Positions 6,671 through 7,015 of a stretch of DNA of 7,015 nt are shown piece after piece. The notes beneath the pieces are model-generated. The model was not told the DNA's origin. It made no database searches and was given only the letters and a program-made list of their open reading frames with translations. This stretch comes from JAQVSH01 sp964451605. GTDB taxonomy: Bacteria > Bacteroidota > Bacteroidia > Bacteroidales > UBA4181. Location: positions 1-7,015 of the forward strand of contig CAYVJA010000098.1 in NCBI GenBank assembly GCA_964451605.1, in the 5' to 3' direction. A program made the translations under genes and the position numbers. Positions within the stretch are counted from its first letter, which is position 1, and each line of letters begins with the position of its first letter.

Positions 6671-7015
6671 TTACCAGGTACCCTTCTCCCTGCCCACCGG
6701 CAGGTAGACCTCGTCCGATCCCACCACCCCTGTAGGCGAGTAACTCTCCACCCGCACCCGCAGCGTTCGGGCAAAGTTTCTGCCCACGGGCAGACTTACC
6801 TCAGCCTTACCCTCTTCGGAGGTAATCAGTTCGGGAACCCAGAGAAGCGTGGGCTGTCGGTGATAGGTGAGACGATCGGGAAAATCAGCGGGCACATACT
6901 TGGGAACATAGAACTGACGGGGGGTAGCCACACCCCGCATGTAAACGGTTCTCTTGCCATTTCTCTCGCCCCTGACAATCCCGTAACCCTCTTTGGTGGT
7001 GATTTCGATAACACA
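6671..7015 (-). CDS. C-terminal end of a TonB-plug-domain protein of the MG2/carboxypeptidase-regulatory type (partial)
   Basis: The frame is open from the right edge of the window (first codon 7013-7015) to a TAA at 6671-6673, giving the last 114 residues. It opens with VIEITTKEGYG, resembling the end of a TonB-receptor plug domain (usual pattern GVI-x-I-x-T-K-x-G). It then has TPRQFYVPKY, and later TLLWVPELITSEEGKAEVSLP followed by LRVRVESYSPTGVVG. This order is typical of large Bacteroidota envelope proteins that combine carboxypeptidase-like regulatory or macroglobulin-like repeats with a plug domain but lack a TonB barrel. Their function is not established. No barrel strands or secretion-tail signature follow, so it is not a complete TonB-dependent transporter. 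The start, any signal peptide and most domains are outside the window. The gene converges on the GH127 gene with 12 bases between the stops. Confidence 0.7.
   Translation of the reverse strand, partial: CVIEITTKEGYGIVRGERNGKRTVYMRGVATPRQFYVPKYVPADFPDRLTYHRQPTLLWVPELITSEEGKAEVSLPVGRNFARTLRVRVESYSPTGVVGSDEVYLPVGREKGTW

Noticed and set aside
6532..6774. 80-codon minus-strand frame spanning the GH127 stop
   Set aside because: It is Arg/Gly/Trp-rich shadow sequence overlapping two better supported genes.
1..7015. CRISPR arrays, tRNA or rRNA genes, insertion sequences, toxin-antitoxin or defence modules
   Set aside because: No direct-repeat array, no tRNA-like arms, no transposase and no terminal inverted repeats were seen; coding sequence of the six genes covers nearly the whole window.

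Overview
The window looks like ordinary chromosome from a Bacteroidota species, most likely order Bacteroidales, with fairly GC-rich coding sequence. The evidence is protein style: an ArgE-type deacetylase and a RuvC that match the Bacteroidales forms I know, a short type I QueF, a DUF1680/GH127 glycosidase, and the end of a TonB-plug protein of a kind typical of the phylum. The promoter boxes also fit the Bacteroidota pattern (-7 TAnnTTTG, and in one case -33 TTG). One run of 10 Ns (908-917) marks a scaffold gap, so this is a draft or metagenome assembly.

Six protein genes fill the window and alternate strictly in strand. (1) 1-714 (+) is the 3' two thirds of argE, an N-acyl-ornithine deacetylase of arginine biosynthesis. 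(2) 711-1372 (-) is ruvC, the Holliday-junction resolvase, interrupted by the N gap. (3) 1510-1974 (+) is queF, the preQ0 reductase of queuosine synthesis. (4) 1976-4117 (-) is an exported dipeptidyl peptidase IV. (5) 4277-6658 (+) is an exported GH127 beta-L-arabinofuranosidase-type enzyme with a C-terminal discoidin-like domain. (6) 6671-7015 (-) is the C-terminal end of a large TonB-plug protein that runs off the right edge.

The three tail-to-tail junctions are extremely tight: a 4-base overlap, a 1-base gap and a 12-base gap. The two head-to-head regions are 137 and 159 bases long and hold the recognisable promoter elements. No two adjacent genes share a strand, so there is no operon inside the window. 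The left half is housekeeping (arginine, DNA repair, tRNA modification). The right half is periplasmic or outer-membrane scavenging of peptides and plant-type arabinosides. There is no sign that the genes form one system.

I did not find a new defence, mobile or RNA system. The items most worth a second look are the frame break in ruvC, which the sequence shows to be a gap artefact, and a 22-residue block in the GH127 protein that does not look like the family at that place.
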